Source of the DNA: a virus
Reading direction: 5' to 3' (one strand)
Length of the DNA stretch: 25,488 nt
IMG/VR virus record: IMGVR_UViG_3300017719_000180
Coordinates: 1 to 25,488 of that record
This document shows, piece by piece, positions 7,801-14,073 of this stretch (position 1 is the first letter of the stretch; each line of letters opens with the position of its first letter). Made by a program: the position numbers and the translations under genes. The notes below the pieces were generated by a model. That model ran no database searches. It was not told the origin of the DNA and worked only from the letters and a program-made list of their open reading frames with translations.

Positions 7801-8138
7801 AAAAGTTTAGTCAGTTCATAGAAGATAAAGTGGATGCTTGCTGTGAAGCATGTAATGAAGAACTCATACATGAAGCGGCAGAGTATCAGGGCAAGAAAGT
7901 TACTTTGAACAACCCTGTTCGCGGTGGTACGAAGAAATTCTATGTCTTCGTTAAGAACGAGAAGGGTAATGTCGTTAAAGTTTCGTTCGGTGATCCAAAT
8001 ATGGAAATAAAGCGAGACGATCCGGCACGACGTAAGAGTTTCCGCGCTCGTCACAACTGTGACAATCCAGGACCAAAGTGGAAAGCACGATACTGGTCTT
8101 GTTATCAGTGGCGATCAGGGTCTAAGGTAGATAGTTAA
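7797..8138 (+). CDS. Putative head-internal protein with N-terminal leader, 113 aa
   Basis: It is coupled to the previous gene by an ATGA overlap. The first 26 residues start MKKFSQFIED and end LIHE, followed by AAEYQGKKVTLNNP. An (I/L)-x-E site at Ile24-His-Glu26 would release the mature domain exactly where the conserved-looking sequence begins. Cys15, Cys16 and Cys19 lie in the leader. The mature part (KFYVFVKNEKGNVVKVSFGD, then RRKSFRARHNCDNPGP and YWSCYQW) is a compact basic beta-rich domain. I recall this domain from many marine phages, sometimes near head core genes. H-x-C and C residues could bind a metal. Its exact role is unknown. Confidence 0.65.
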   Translation: MKKFSQFIEDKVDACCEACNEELIHEAAEYQGKKVTLNNPVRGGTKKFYVFVKNEKGNVVKVSFGDPNMEIKRDDPARRKSFRARHNCDNPGPKWKARYWSCYQWRSGSKVDS

Positions 8139-8434
8139 TGCTCCGGTTCGCTCAATACATTGTTGAAGATGTGAAAAGAGAGCAAAAACTTAACGGTAGA
8201 AAGTTTTCCGTGTCTTATCATGTGGAACCAACCCCATCTCAAAAGAAACATATAAACAATATATTCGTACCGTATGCTCAAATGTATACAAAGGATGGGT
8301 ATGACGTGACCGTTCGTTCTTCGCGGCATATGGGTCGCGAGTCAAGGTTTGTTTTGTTTAGAACGAAGGGCGGCAAAAGTCAACCGATGGTTGACAAACT
8401 TATAAGTACCCACGGAAAAATAAAAGACGCCTAA
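8138..8434 (+). CDS. Small protein with canonical head-targeting-like N-terminus, 98 aa
   Basis: The start overlaps the last base of the previous stop (TAATG). Residues 1-10 are MLRFAQYIVE, a textbook match to the T4-like targeting pattern with Ile8-Val9-Glu10 as the cut site. The mature part (from Asp11) is basic, with a beta-alpha alternation and no known motif. The family is not recognised. It ends the long head-internal block and is followed by a noncoding gap with a perfect late-promoter octamer. Confidence 0.6.
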   Translation: MLRFAQYIVEDVKREQKLNGRKFSVSYHVEPTPSQKKHINNIFVPYAQMYTKDGYDVTVRSSRHMGRESRFVLFRTKGGKSQPMVDKLISTHGKIKDA

Positions 8435-8446
8435 GAAATAAATCAG

Positions 8447-8454
8447 TATAAATA
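8447..8454 (+). promoter_or_regulatory. Perfect T4-type late promoter octamer TATAAATA
   Basis: TATAAATA sits 13 bases after the stop of the upstream gene in a 145-base noncoding gap, about 125 bases before the ATG at 8580. It is the best placed late-promoter candidate in the window and would drive the coiled-coil, calcium-loop and following genes. No -35 element is needed for this promoter class. Confidence 0.6.
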
Positions 8455-8474
8455 ACTGGAGTGGTTGAACAATA

Positions 8475-8496
8475 CGAAAGCGCTAACACGCCTTCG
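8475..8496 (+). other. RNA hairpin in the 5' leader of the 8580 gene
   Basis: CGAAAGCG and CGCCTTCG can pair over eight positions with one A-C mismatch and a six-base loop CTAACA. It lies just downstream of the late promoter octamer, so it would be at the 5' end of that transcript and could protect it from nucleases. There is no following T run, so it is not a typical terminator. Confidence 0.4.
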
Positions 8497-8579
8497 ATGA
8501 ACAATGATTTCGTCAGAAGTATTAATATCATCAATATATTAAATTGACGATAAATTCAATGGATCAATTGGAGGTTAAT

Positions 8580-8861
8580 ATGTCTGTAGATACAGATCGC
8601 CTGAGCCGTATTGAAGAAAAAATAGATAAACTCTCGGACGCTATAGTACAACTGGCGAGAGTGGAAGAAAAAATTGCTGACTTGGAAGTAAGACGTGAAG
8701 AGCAGCATGAAAGATTAAATAATCTGTCGAAGAAAATCGACAGTATTGATACGCATGTCACGACACTTGTAGAGAAAGTCAATGTCATGCAAAGAGTTGG
8801 ATGGATTGTCCTTGGTGTATTTGTCACCGGAGTATCTGCTCAGTTCTTTAGTTTAATTTAA
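8580..8861 (+). CDS. Coiled-coil protein with C-terminal membrane anchor, 93 aa
   Basis: A strong GGAGG site at 8570-8574 fixes the start at ATG 8580. An upstream TTG in frame is less likely. Residues about 5-68 show heptad patterns (RLSRIEEKIDKLSDAI and similar) typical of a long coiled coil, and residues about 71-92 (VGWIVLGVFVTGVSAQFF) form one membrane segment near the C-terminus. This layout resembles haemolysin XhlA-like and other small phage membrane proteins found near lysis genes. A lysis or membrane-anchoring role is inferred from layout only. Confidence 0.6.
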   Translation: MSVDTDRLSRIEEKIDKLSDAIVQLARVEEKIADLEVRREEQHERLNNLSKKIDSIDTHVTTLVEKVNVMQRVGWIVLGVFVTGVSAQFFSLI

Positions 8862-8872
8862 CGGAGAATACA

Positions 8873-9802
8873 ATGAACCCTGAATATATTAGAAAAATTA
8901 AAGACCTCTTGGGTGAAGTGCGTAAGAAAGAGATGGATCCCGTCGGTAAAGCAGATGCTGACATCGACAATGATGGTGATGTTGATTCTTCTGATAAGTA
9001 TTTACACAAGCGTCGCAAGGCAATTTCTAAGTCAATGAAGAAGGAAGGTGACGCCAAAGTAACTCCCTGCCCTTCATGCGAGGGTTCAATGGAGAATCAC
9101 GATCCCGAGTGTCCAAAGGCGAAATCTGAAGGTTGCGGCGACTACGACAAGAAGACTAAGAAAGAAGAAGTCGAGAATGACCTTGATGAAAACTATCGAA
9201 CTCTTGCAACTAAAGGCATGGGTGCTGAGACTAAGAAGTCTATCAACGTTGGACGTCAGGTAGACTATTTCCACCCTTCAAATGGTGATAAGAAGCAGGG
9301 AACAATCAGTAAGATTCACGCGACTGGATACCACGTTAAAGATGATAACGATGGTAAGACGCATAAGTTTGATTTCCATGATAGAGCAAAAGCAAAGAAA
9401 ATGATGGAAGCAAACCAACCTGTTATATCTGAGCAATGGGGTTTCGGTGAAGTAATCGAAACGACTGACGAAGGTCTGAGCGTTTACTTCGACCATGGTG
9501 TTGAGTTCAATGTTCCGGCAGAATCCCTTACATTCCTTGAAGATAAGAAGCACACAAAGGGCGCAACTCCCCCTGAAGGTCTACTGGATAAAGAGTCGCC
9601 AAGGTCTAAGCAATTCGTAAAAGACCACCAGAAGTCTGACAAAGAGATTGAAGATAAAGAAAAGAAAGGTCACGAAGACGCTACTAAGGCAGGGCGTGTT
9701 ACTAAGCAAGCACCTGCTCGTCCTGGCGAAAAACGTGTCGGCGACACTAAAATTGTAAACCCAGTACAAGGAGCGGTAACGCAAACCACTGGCAAGGAAT
9801 AA
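8873..9802 (+). CDS. Multidomain protein with dockerin-like Ca loop, zinc knuckle and internal cut sites, 309 aa
   Basis: ACGGAGAA precedes ATG 8873. Residues 30-41 (DIDNDGDVDSSD) match the D-x-D-x-D-G-x-[IV]-x-x-x-D calcium loop of dockerin/EF-hand type. Residues 66-80 hold CPSC then H and C, a CCHC zinc-knuckle pattern. DLDE (103-106) precedes NYRTLATKGMGAE, and PVISE (183-187) precedes QWGFGEV. Both triplets (LDE, ISE) fit prohead-protease cut sites and split the protein into three modules. The middle (VDYFHPSNGDKKQGTISKI) and third (GFGEVIETTDEGLSVYF) modules look like small SH3/KOW-type barrels. The C-terminus is charged and disordered. The modules are familiar from marine T4-like phages. 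A head-internal role is inferred. Confidence 0.6.
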   Translation: MNPEYIRKIKDLLGEVRKKEMDPVGKADADIDNDGDVDSSDKYLHKRRKAISKSMKKEGDAKVTPCPSCEGSMENHDPECPKAKSEGCGDYDKKTKKEEVENDLDENYRTLATKGMGAETKKSINVGRQVDYFHPSNGDKKQGTISKIHATGYHVKDDNDGKTHKFDFHDRAKAKKMMEANQPVISEQWGFGEVIETTDEGLSVYFDHGVEFNVPAESLTFLEDKKHTKGATPPEGLLDKESPRSKQFVKDHQKSDKEIEDKEKKGHEDATKAGRVTKQAPARPGEKRVGDTKIVNPVQGAVTQTTGKE

Positions 9803-9805
9803 TCT

Positions 9806-10108
9806 ATGGCTAAAGTTCGAGGCAAGAACTTTGACTTAGATAATGATGGGGTTATTACAGATCAAGAGTTAGAAAGATCTGAAAAACTCATGAACTTAGA
9901 GAATGAAGACAAGAAGCAAGACGCGCAGCGCCAGATGGCGTGGTTAGCAGCAATCTCAATGCCAATCTATGCCGTCTTGCCCCTCCTCCCATTTGTCCCA
10001 GTAGAAAGACTAAATACTCTGGCGTCGATGAGTGACATGCTGTTTCTGTCACAGGCATCGGTAATAGGGTTGTTCTTCGGAGCACAGGCATACATGTCTA
10101 AAAAATAA
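9806..10108 (+). CDS. EF-hand protein with two membrane segments, 100 aa
   Basis: It starts three bases after the upstream stop. Residues 10-21 (DLDNDGVITDQE) are a perfect 12-residue EF-hand loop, with Asp1, Asp3, Asp5, Gly6, Ile8 and Glu12 all present. Residues about 46-67 (WLAAISMPIYAVLPLLPFV) and 75-96 (MLFLSQASVIGLFFGAQAYM) form two membrane helices. The loop would face one side of the inner membrane together with the charged N-terminus. Calcium binding is well supported by sequence. The function is not known, but a membrane-disrupting or host-modifying role near the lysis genes is possible. Confidence 0.6.
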   Translation: MAKVRGKNFDLDNDGVITDQELERSEKLMNLENEDKKQDAQRQMAWLAAISMPIYAVLPLLPFVPVERLNTLASMSDMLFLSQASVIGLFFGAQAYMSKK

Positions 10109-10127
10109 CAAACGGGATAATTATAGT

Positions 10128-10499
10128 ATGAGATTGTTTGAAGAGTTAAATGACAAAAACTTTGAAATGTTTGCTGTACGTCATTACTACAACCCCGTTT
10201 GTGCCGATCCGGACGAATTCTATGAAGACCTTAATCGCTTCAAGTATCTAAAGCGACTCATCACACGCTACAAAGAGACAGGCAAACCGTCGGTCAATCT
10301 CATCTTAAATCACCTAGTTGTGATTTTTAATGTTTTTGGTATTGACTCCGGTCTCAAAATGTTGCATCATAAGATCAAGAGAGATAGTGATTTCGAGATC
10401 ATTAAACCTTTCTTACTCTATCTCAAGGTCATAGACAACACTAAATACCTTGGAGTAGAAATGGATAAATTAATAATTGAAGAATTGAGGAAATTATAG
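10128..10499 (+). CDS. Conserved small T4-like phage protein (DUF7207-like), 123 aa
   Basis: The ATG at 10128 has only a weak GGGATAA site upstream. The helical product contains NFEMFAVRHYYNP, FYEDLNRFKYLKRL and LILNHLVVIFNVFG, blocks I recall as conserved across T4-like cyanophages. No enzymatic motif is visible. The N-terminus MRLFEEL is vaguely similar to the targeting peptides nearby but does not fit the pattern. The stop TAG overlaps the GTG start of the next gene, and these two genes usually occur together in related phages. The family name is from memory. Confidence 0.65.
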   Translation: MRLFEELNDKNFEMFAVRHYYNPVCADPDEFYEDLNRFKYLKRLITRYKETGKPSVNLILNHLVVIFNVFGIDSGLKMLHHKIKRDSDFEIIKPFLLYLKVIDNTKYLGVEMDKLIIEELRKL

Positions 10500-11086
10500 T
10501 GTCATTAGCATCTAGAGCAGGTGATCTGTATTATTCGTTTCGGTTCGTTAAGTTACTGACAACACCGTTCGAAGATACAGAAGCATACAAGCTTGGGATC
10601 ATTGACGAGAAAGGCACCCGCGTAAAATCAAAAAAGATATCGAGCAGCGAAGAGAAATCTGCTTTCACCACCTTTCACCGTCTTGTTTTCAATGTAAAGA
10701 AACTACTGGAAAAACTTCCTGGGGGTCAATCGCGTTTAGCGTCCTACGCTGCAGCACTTTTCTTATTAAAAGAGAAGTATGATCTGTCCGACTCCACAGT
10801 TGACAATCTCATTGAGAAGTCTGGTCTCGAGATCATGGACTTCCTTGCTGAAAAATCTGAGTGGTATTTACTTCCAGACAAGCAACTCTCTCCTGGCGTT
10901 TATCGACTCCGCGAATCGAAACTCGACAACGTCAATTGTCAAGAAATAGCAAAACCAAAAGATAAAATTCGAATACAGTCTGATACGTATCCCATAGGAG
11001 AAATATTCGGATTAGACGTCTACGAAGCGACACACCTAAATACTAATCAAAAGATATATGTTGTGCTCGGAGAAATATACAAATGA
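10499..11086 (+). CDS. Conserved T4-like phage protein of unknown function, 195 aa
   Basis: It begins at GTG 10499, whose first base is the last base of the previous TAG. The N-terminus MSLASRAGDLYYSFRFVKLL and the inner block LVFNVKKLLEKLPGG with LASYAAALFLLKEKY are characteristic of a protein I recall in most marine T4-like phages. It is mainly helical, then beta-rich at the end (GLDVYEATHLNTNQKIYVVLGEIY). No cysteine pairs, membrane segments or catalytic motifs are seen. It may be a structural or head-assembly protein, but I cannot name a function. It overlaps the next small gene by four bases. Confidence 0.65.
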   Translation: MSLASRAGDLYYSFRFVKLLTTPFEDTEAYKLGIIDEKGTRVKSKKISSSEEKSAFTTFHRLVFNVKKLLEKLPGGQSRLASYAAALFLLKEKYDLSDSTVDNLIEKSGLEIMDFLAEKSEWYLLPDKQLSPGVYRLRESKLDNVNCQEIAKPKDKIRIQSDTYPIGEIFGLDVYEATHLNTNQKIYVVLGEIYK

Positions 11087-11256
11087 AGTCGTTTAAACAA
11101 TACGTACAAGAAACCATGACGACCGGACCAGGAGTTGCTGGCACATCACCATCTGATCCTGCTGACTGGGCACAAGGTTTTAAAAAGAAAAGACGCCGCC
11201 CATTGACTCGAAGCTACATTGAGGTTGGTGGTAAGTTTCGTAAGAAAATGAAATGA
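11083..11256 (+). CDS. 57-aa protein with head-targeting-like leader
   Basis: ATG 11083 lies in the stop of the previous gene (ATGA), and TGA 11254-11256 overlaps the start of the next one. The product starts MKSFKQYVQE, with Phe4, Tyr7, Val8 and Glu10 in the same positions as the T4 internal-protein leader. The remaining 47 residues are small and basic, with GFKKKRRRP in the middle. After cleavage it would be a short DNA-binding peptide. Coupling on both sides and the leader match support it as a real gene despite its size. Confidence 0.65.
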   Translation: MKSFKQYVQETMTTGPGVAGTSPSDPADWAQGFKKKRRRPLTRSYIEVGGKFRKKMK

Positions 11257-11543
11257 AACTCTCGTTTCTACTAGTATTGTTTCTCACAGGTTGTGTAGCA
11301 GTTTCCCCCAACCTCGAGCAACATGAAGACCTAGTTACTGGCACCATCTATTATTCCCTAGAGATTGGTGTATCATACCCTGCTAAGAAGTTTATGACCC
11401 CTGAAGAGTGGAAAGAATATCATCAGTCTCCAGACAGTCAAAAAGAAGCATTGTATAAATCATATAAGGAACGAGAAGAAATTGAAGAAAACTGGTCGAA
11501 CTTCATCAACAATTGTTTGATAGAGTTTACGTTCGACTGTTAA
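11253..11543 (+). CDS. Putative small lipoprotein, 96 aa
   Basis: It starts four bases inside the previous gene. Residues 1-14 (MKLSFLLVLFLTGC) form a short signal peptide ending in a lipobox L-T-G-C, with Cys14 the probable lipid-modified residue after signal peptidase II. The rest is a polar, Glu-rich helical region ending with two cysteines. It is immediately followed by a holin-like gene. In phage lysis cassettes small lipoproteins in this position can be outer-membrane spanins, but length and lack of a partner inner-membrane spanin leave that open. It may instead act in superinfection exclusion. Confidence 0.6.
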   Translation: MKLSFLLVLFLTGCVAVSPNLEQHEDLVTGTIYYSLEIGVSYPAKKFMTPEEWKEYHQSPDSQKEALYKSYKEREEIEENWSNFINNCLIEFTFDC

Positions 11544-11554
11544 TAGGAGGAATT

Positions 11555-12028
11555 ATGTTAAGTGGAATCGTTGGATCGTTGTTGGGTTTTGGAGGTAGTG
11601 TGGTCCCAGCAGTCACAGATTATTTTGGTAAGAAGCAAGATAATGCGTTCGCCCTCAAGAAAATGGAGAAGAAAGCGCAACTTATCAAATCAGGTTATAC
11701 TCATGAAATGCAGATGTTTGAGCAGCAAGCGAGCGATAAAGAACACGCTCGACTCATTGAACATGACATATCAATTAATCAGGGCACCGGATTTATCTCT
11801 GGATTACAGCGTTCAGTTCGCCCTGTGATCACATACAGTTTCTTCATTCTGTTTGCTACAGTTGAGATCACGCTCCTACAAAAAGCGATGGCGATGGACA
11901 TTCCCTTTAACGAGGCGCTTGCGATTATTTGGGATGATGATACTCAAGCAATCTGGGCAGCAGTTGTTTCGTTTTGGTTTGGATCGCGTGCTATTGAAAA
12001 GTCAAGGAACCGCGTAAACAACTCTTGA
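11555..12028 (+). CDS. Holin-like membrane protein (GTA-type 3TM holin-like), 157 aa
   Basis: A strong AGGAGG site at 11545-11550 selects ATG 11555. An earlier in-frame TTG is less likely. The N-terminus is glycine-rich and hydrophobic (SGIVGSLLGFGGSVV), a polar coiled region follows (KKMEKKAQLIKSGYTHEMQM), and two further hydrophobic stretches lie near residues 86-105 (VRPVITYSFFILFATVEI) and 130-147 (AIWAAVVSFWFGSRAIEK). The RP and FWFGSR motifs resemble the GTA_holin_3TM family. Such proteins permeabilise the inner membrane so that endolysin can reach the wall. The lipoprotein gene upstream supports a lysis role. The endolysin gene lies over 5 kb away at 17313. Confidence 0.6.
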   Translation: MLSGIVGSLLGFGGSVVPAVTDYFGKKQDNAFALKKMEKKAQLIKSGYTHEMQMFEQQASDKEHARLIEHDISINQGTGFISGLQRSVRPVITYSFFILFATVEITLLQKAMAMDIPFNEALAIIWDDDTQAIWAAVVSFWFGSRAIEKSRNRVNNS

Positions 12029-12053
12029 CTAACCACTAGATATAGTGTACTAG
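12025..12053 (+). promoter_or_regulatory. Weak sigma70-like promoter before nrdA
   Basis: TTGACT at 12025-12030 (five of six -35 bases) is followed after 17 bases by TACTAG at 12048-12053 (three of six -10 bases). It falls at the only gap before nrdA, an early/middle-type gene that would need expression before late promoters act. The poor -10 keeps this tentative. Confidence 0.3.
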
Positions 12054-12084
12054 TGAACTCTAACGATTGAAGAGCAACTAAATC

Positions 12085-14070
12085 ATGCCAATAAGAATAC
12101 AACCTGACCGAGACAACCTACTTGAAGACTACGCGGTCGGAATGCTCAAAGACTTTTATATGCTCGAGACTGAGTCTTCGCCTCAAGAGGCATACGCTCG
12201 GGCAGCACGTGCTTGGTCAACATTCCAAGGGGATCTAGATCAAGACTTAGCAAAGCGACTCTATGAATACGTTTCTAAGAAGTGGTTCATGTTCGCCTCT
12301 CCCGTCCTTTCTAATGCGCCGGATAAGAACGGCGAAGGTAAAGGACTGCCCATCTCATGCTTCCTCACATACGTCCCAGACACACTTGACGGTTTGATTA
12401 ATCATTCGTCAGAGTTACGCTGGTTGTCAGTTATGGGCGGCGGAGTCGGAGGTCATTGGAGTGATGTAAGAACTGTTTCGGACATCGCCCCAGGACCCAT
12501 CCCATTCCTTCACACCGTGGATGCTGATATGATTGCCTATCGTCAGGGCAGGACTCGTAAGGGTTCATATGCCGCATACCTTGACGTATCGCACCCTGAC
12601 ATCATAGAATTCCTAAATATTCGTATACCCACTGGTGATGTCCAGCGGAAAGCACTGAACCTGCACAATGCTATCAATATTTCTGATGAATTCATGCAAG
12701 CAGTGGTGAGTAACACAAATTTTGAACTTCGTGATCCAAAAGATAATGTAGTTAAAGAGTCAGTGAATGCTCGTAAACTCTGGGAGCGTATTCTTGAAGT
12801 ACGATTCCGAACGGGCGAACCCTATTTGAATTTCATCGACACAGCAAATAACGCATTGCCAGATCATTTGAAACAACTTGGACTGAAGGTCCGTGGATCA
12901 AATCTCTGCAATGAAATACATTTACCGACTAGTGCTGAAAGGACAGCAGTTTGTTGCCTTTCTTCGCTAAACTTGGAGTATTACGATGAATGGAAGGAAA
13001 CATCTATTGTTCGGGATCTTATTAGGATGCTCGATAACGTACTTGAGTTCTTTATTAACAACGCACCTGACTCAATCTCAAGAGCAAAGTACAGCGCTGC
13101 CCGTGAACGTTCCCTCGGGTTGGGTGCTATGGGCTTCCACTCCCTTCTCCAAAAACATGGAGTTGCATGGGAATCTACCACCGCATGTGAAATCAATAAT
13201 GTTGTCTTTGAACATATCCGAACTGAAGCAGATAAAGAAACGCGGTTGCTCGCCGACGAGAGAGGTGAGTGCGGCGATGGCGTTGGTACTGGAAGGAGAA
13301 ACTCCCATCTTATGGCGATTGCCCCTAATGCTTCCAGCGGAGTTATCTTGTCAACTAGCCCATCGATCGAACCATCAAAAGCAAATGCCTACACGCATCG
13401 CACAAGAGCAGGGTCGTTCCTAGTCAAGAACAAGTATCTCGAAGGTTTACTCGAGAAGCATGGCGAGAACAATGAATCGAACTGGACTTCGATCATAACG
13501 AATAAAGGTTCGGTTCAACATCTACCATTCCTAACGGAAGGGGAGAAAGCGATCTACAAAACAGCACAGGAACTGGATCAGAACTGGGTGGTTCAGCATG
13601 CAGCAGATCGTCAGAAATATATTTGCCAAGGGCAGTCGGTTAACCTGTTCTTCCCATCTGGCGCTGACAAAACATATGTCAACAAGGTACATCTGAAGGC
13701 ATGGAAAGAAGGTCTGAAGGGTCTGTACTATCTACGTACAGAAGCGAAGAGTCGTGCTGAAAACGTCTCTGAGAAGGTTGAGCGCGTTGCTCTACAGGAT
13801 GACACTCGCTCCATCATTTACGGTAAGAAGAACTGCCCATATTGTCAGATGGCGAAAGATGAGATGACCATGCGAGGCATGCCATTTGATTACATCGACC
13901 TTGAAGAAGTGGGTAAAACAGCATCTGAAGTGACAGGAAGAAGGGTTGGTACAGTACCTCAAATTTATCTTAACGGAAGTTATATTGGTGGTTATGATGA
14001 CTTGATTGGATACCTAAATAATACTCCTACCAATCAAGAAGAATCTGAATGCAGAGCATGCGAGGGATAA
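12085..14070 (+). CDS. nrdA: Class Ia ribonucleotide reductase alpha subunit with embedded glutaredoxin domain
   Basis: 661 aa. It reduces ribonucleoside diphosphates to deoxy forms with NrdB. Visible active-site residues are Cys92 (PISCF), Asn273-Leu-Cys275-Asn-Glu277 (thiyl radical Cys and acid), Cys290 in AVCCLSSLNL, and the Tyr548-Tyr549 radical-transfer pair in LYYLRT. No ATP-cone precedes the catalytic domain, so it probably escapes dATP feedback. Residues about 576-645 form a glutaredoxin domain (CPYC 584-587, TVPQIYLNG 623-631, GGYDDL). The protein then ends ESECRACEG, the redox-active CxxC tail. The glutaredoxin thus sits between the core and its own substrate tail. nrdB follows after three bases. 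The start ATG has a weak GAAGAG site upstream. Confidence 0.93.
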   Translation: MPIRIQPDRDNLLEDYAVGMLKDFYMLETESSPQEAYARAARAWSTFQGDLDQDLAKRLYEYVSKKWFMFASPVLSNAPDKNGEGKGLPISCFLTYVPDTLDGLINHSSELRWLSVMGGGVGGHWSDVRTVSDIAPGPIPFLHTVDADMIAYRQGRTRKGSYAAYLDVSHPDIIEFLNIRIPTGDVQRKALNLHNAINISDEFMQAVVSNTNFELRDPKDNVVKESVNARKLWERILEVRFRTGEPYLNFIDTANNALPDHLKQLGLKVRGSNLCNEIHLPTSAERTAVCCLSSLNLEYYDEWKETSIVRDLIRMLDNVLEFFINNAPDSISRAKYSAARERSLGLGAMGFHSLLQKHGVAWESTTACEINNVVFEHIRTEADKETRLLADERGECGDGVGTGRRNSHLMAIAPNASSGVILSTSPSIEPSKANAYTHRTRAGSFLVKNKYLEGLLEKHGENNESNWTSIITNKGSVQHLPFLTEGEKAIYKTAQELDQNWVVQHAADRQKYICQGQSVNLFFPSGADKTYVNKVHLKAWKEGLKGLYYLRTEAKSRAENVSEKVERVALQDDTRSIIYGKKNCPYCQMAKDEMTMRGMPFDYIDLEEVGKTASEVTGRRVGTVPQIYLNGSYIGGYDDLIGYLNNTPTNQEESECRACEG

Positions 14071-14073
14071 TAC

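Noticed and set aside
7602-8054. Minus-strand open frame of 150 codons
   Set aside because: It lies antisense to two plus-strand genes with clear coupling and leader features, and has no ribosome site or recognisable domain.
8497-8547. 16-codon frame in the leader of the 8580 gene
   Set aside because: No ribosome site and no protein-like composition.
12986-13423. Plus-strand open frame of 145 codons in another phase of nrdA
   Set aside because: It sits wholly inside the well-supported nrdA gene, lacks any family signal, and looks like a chance frame.
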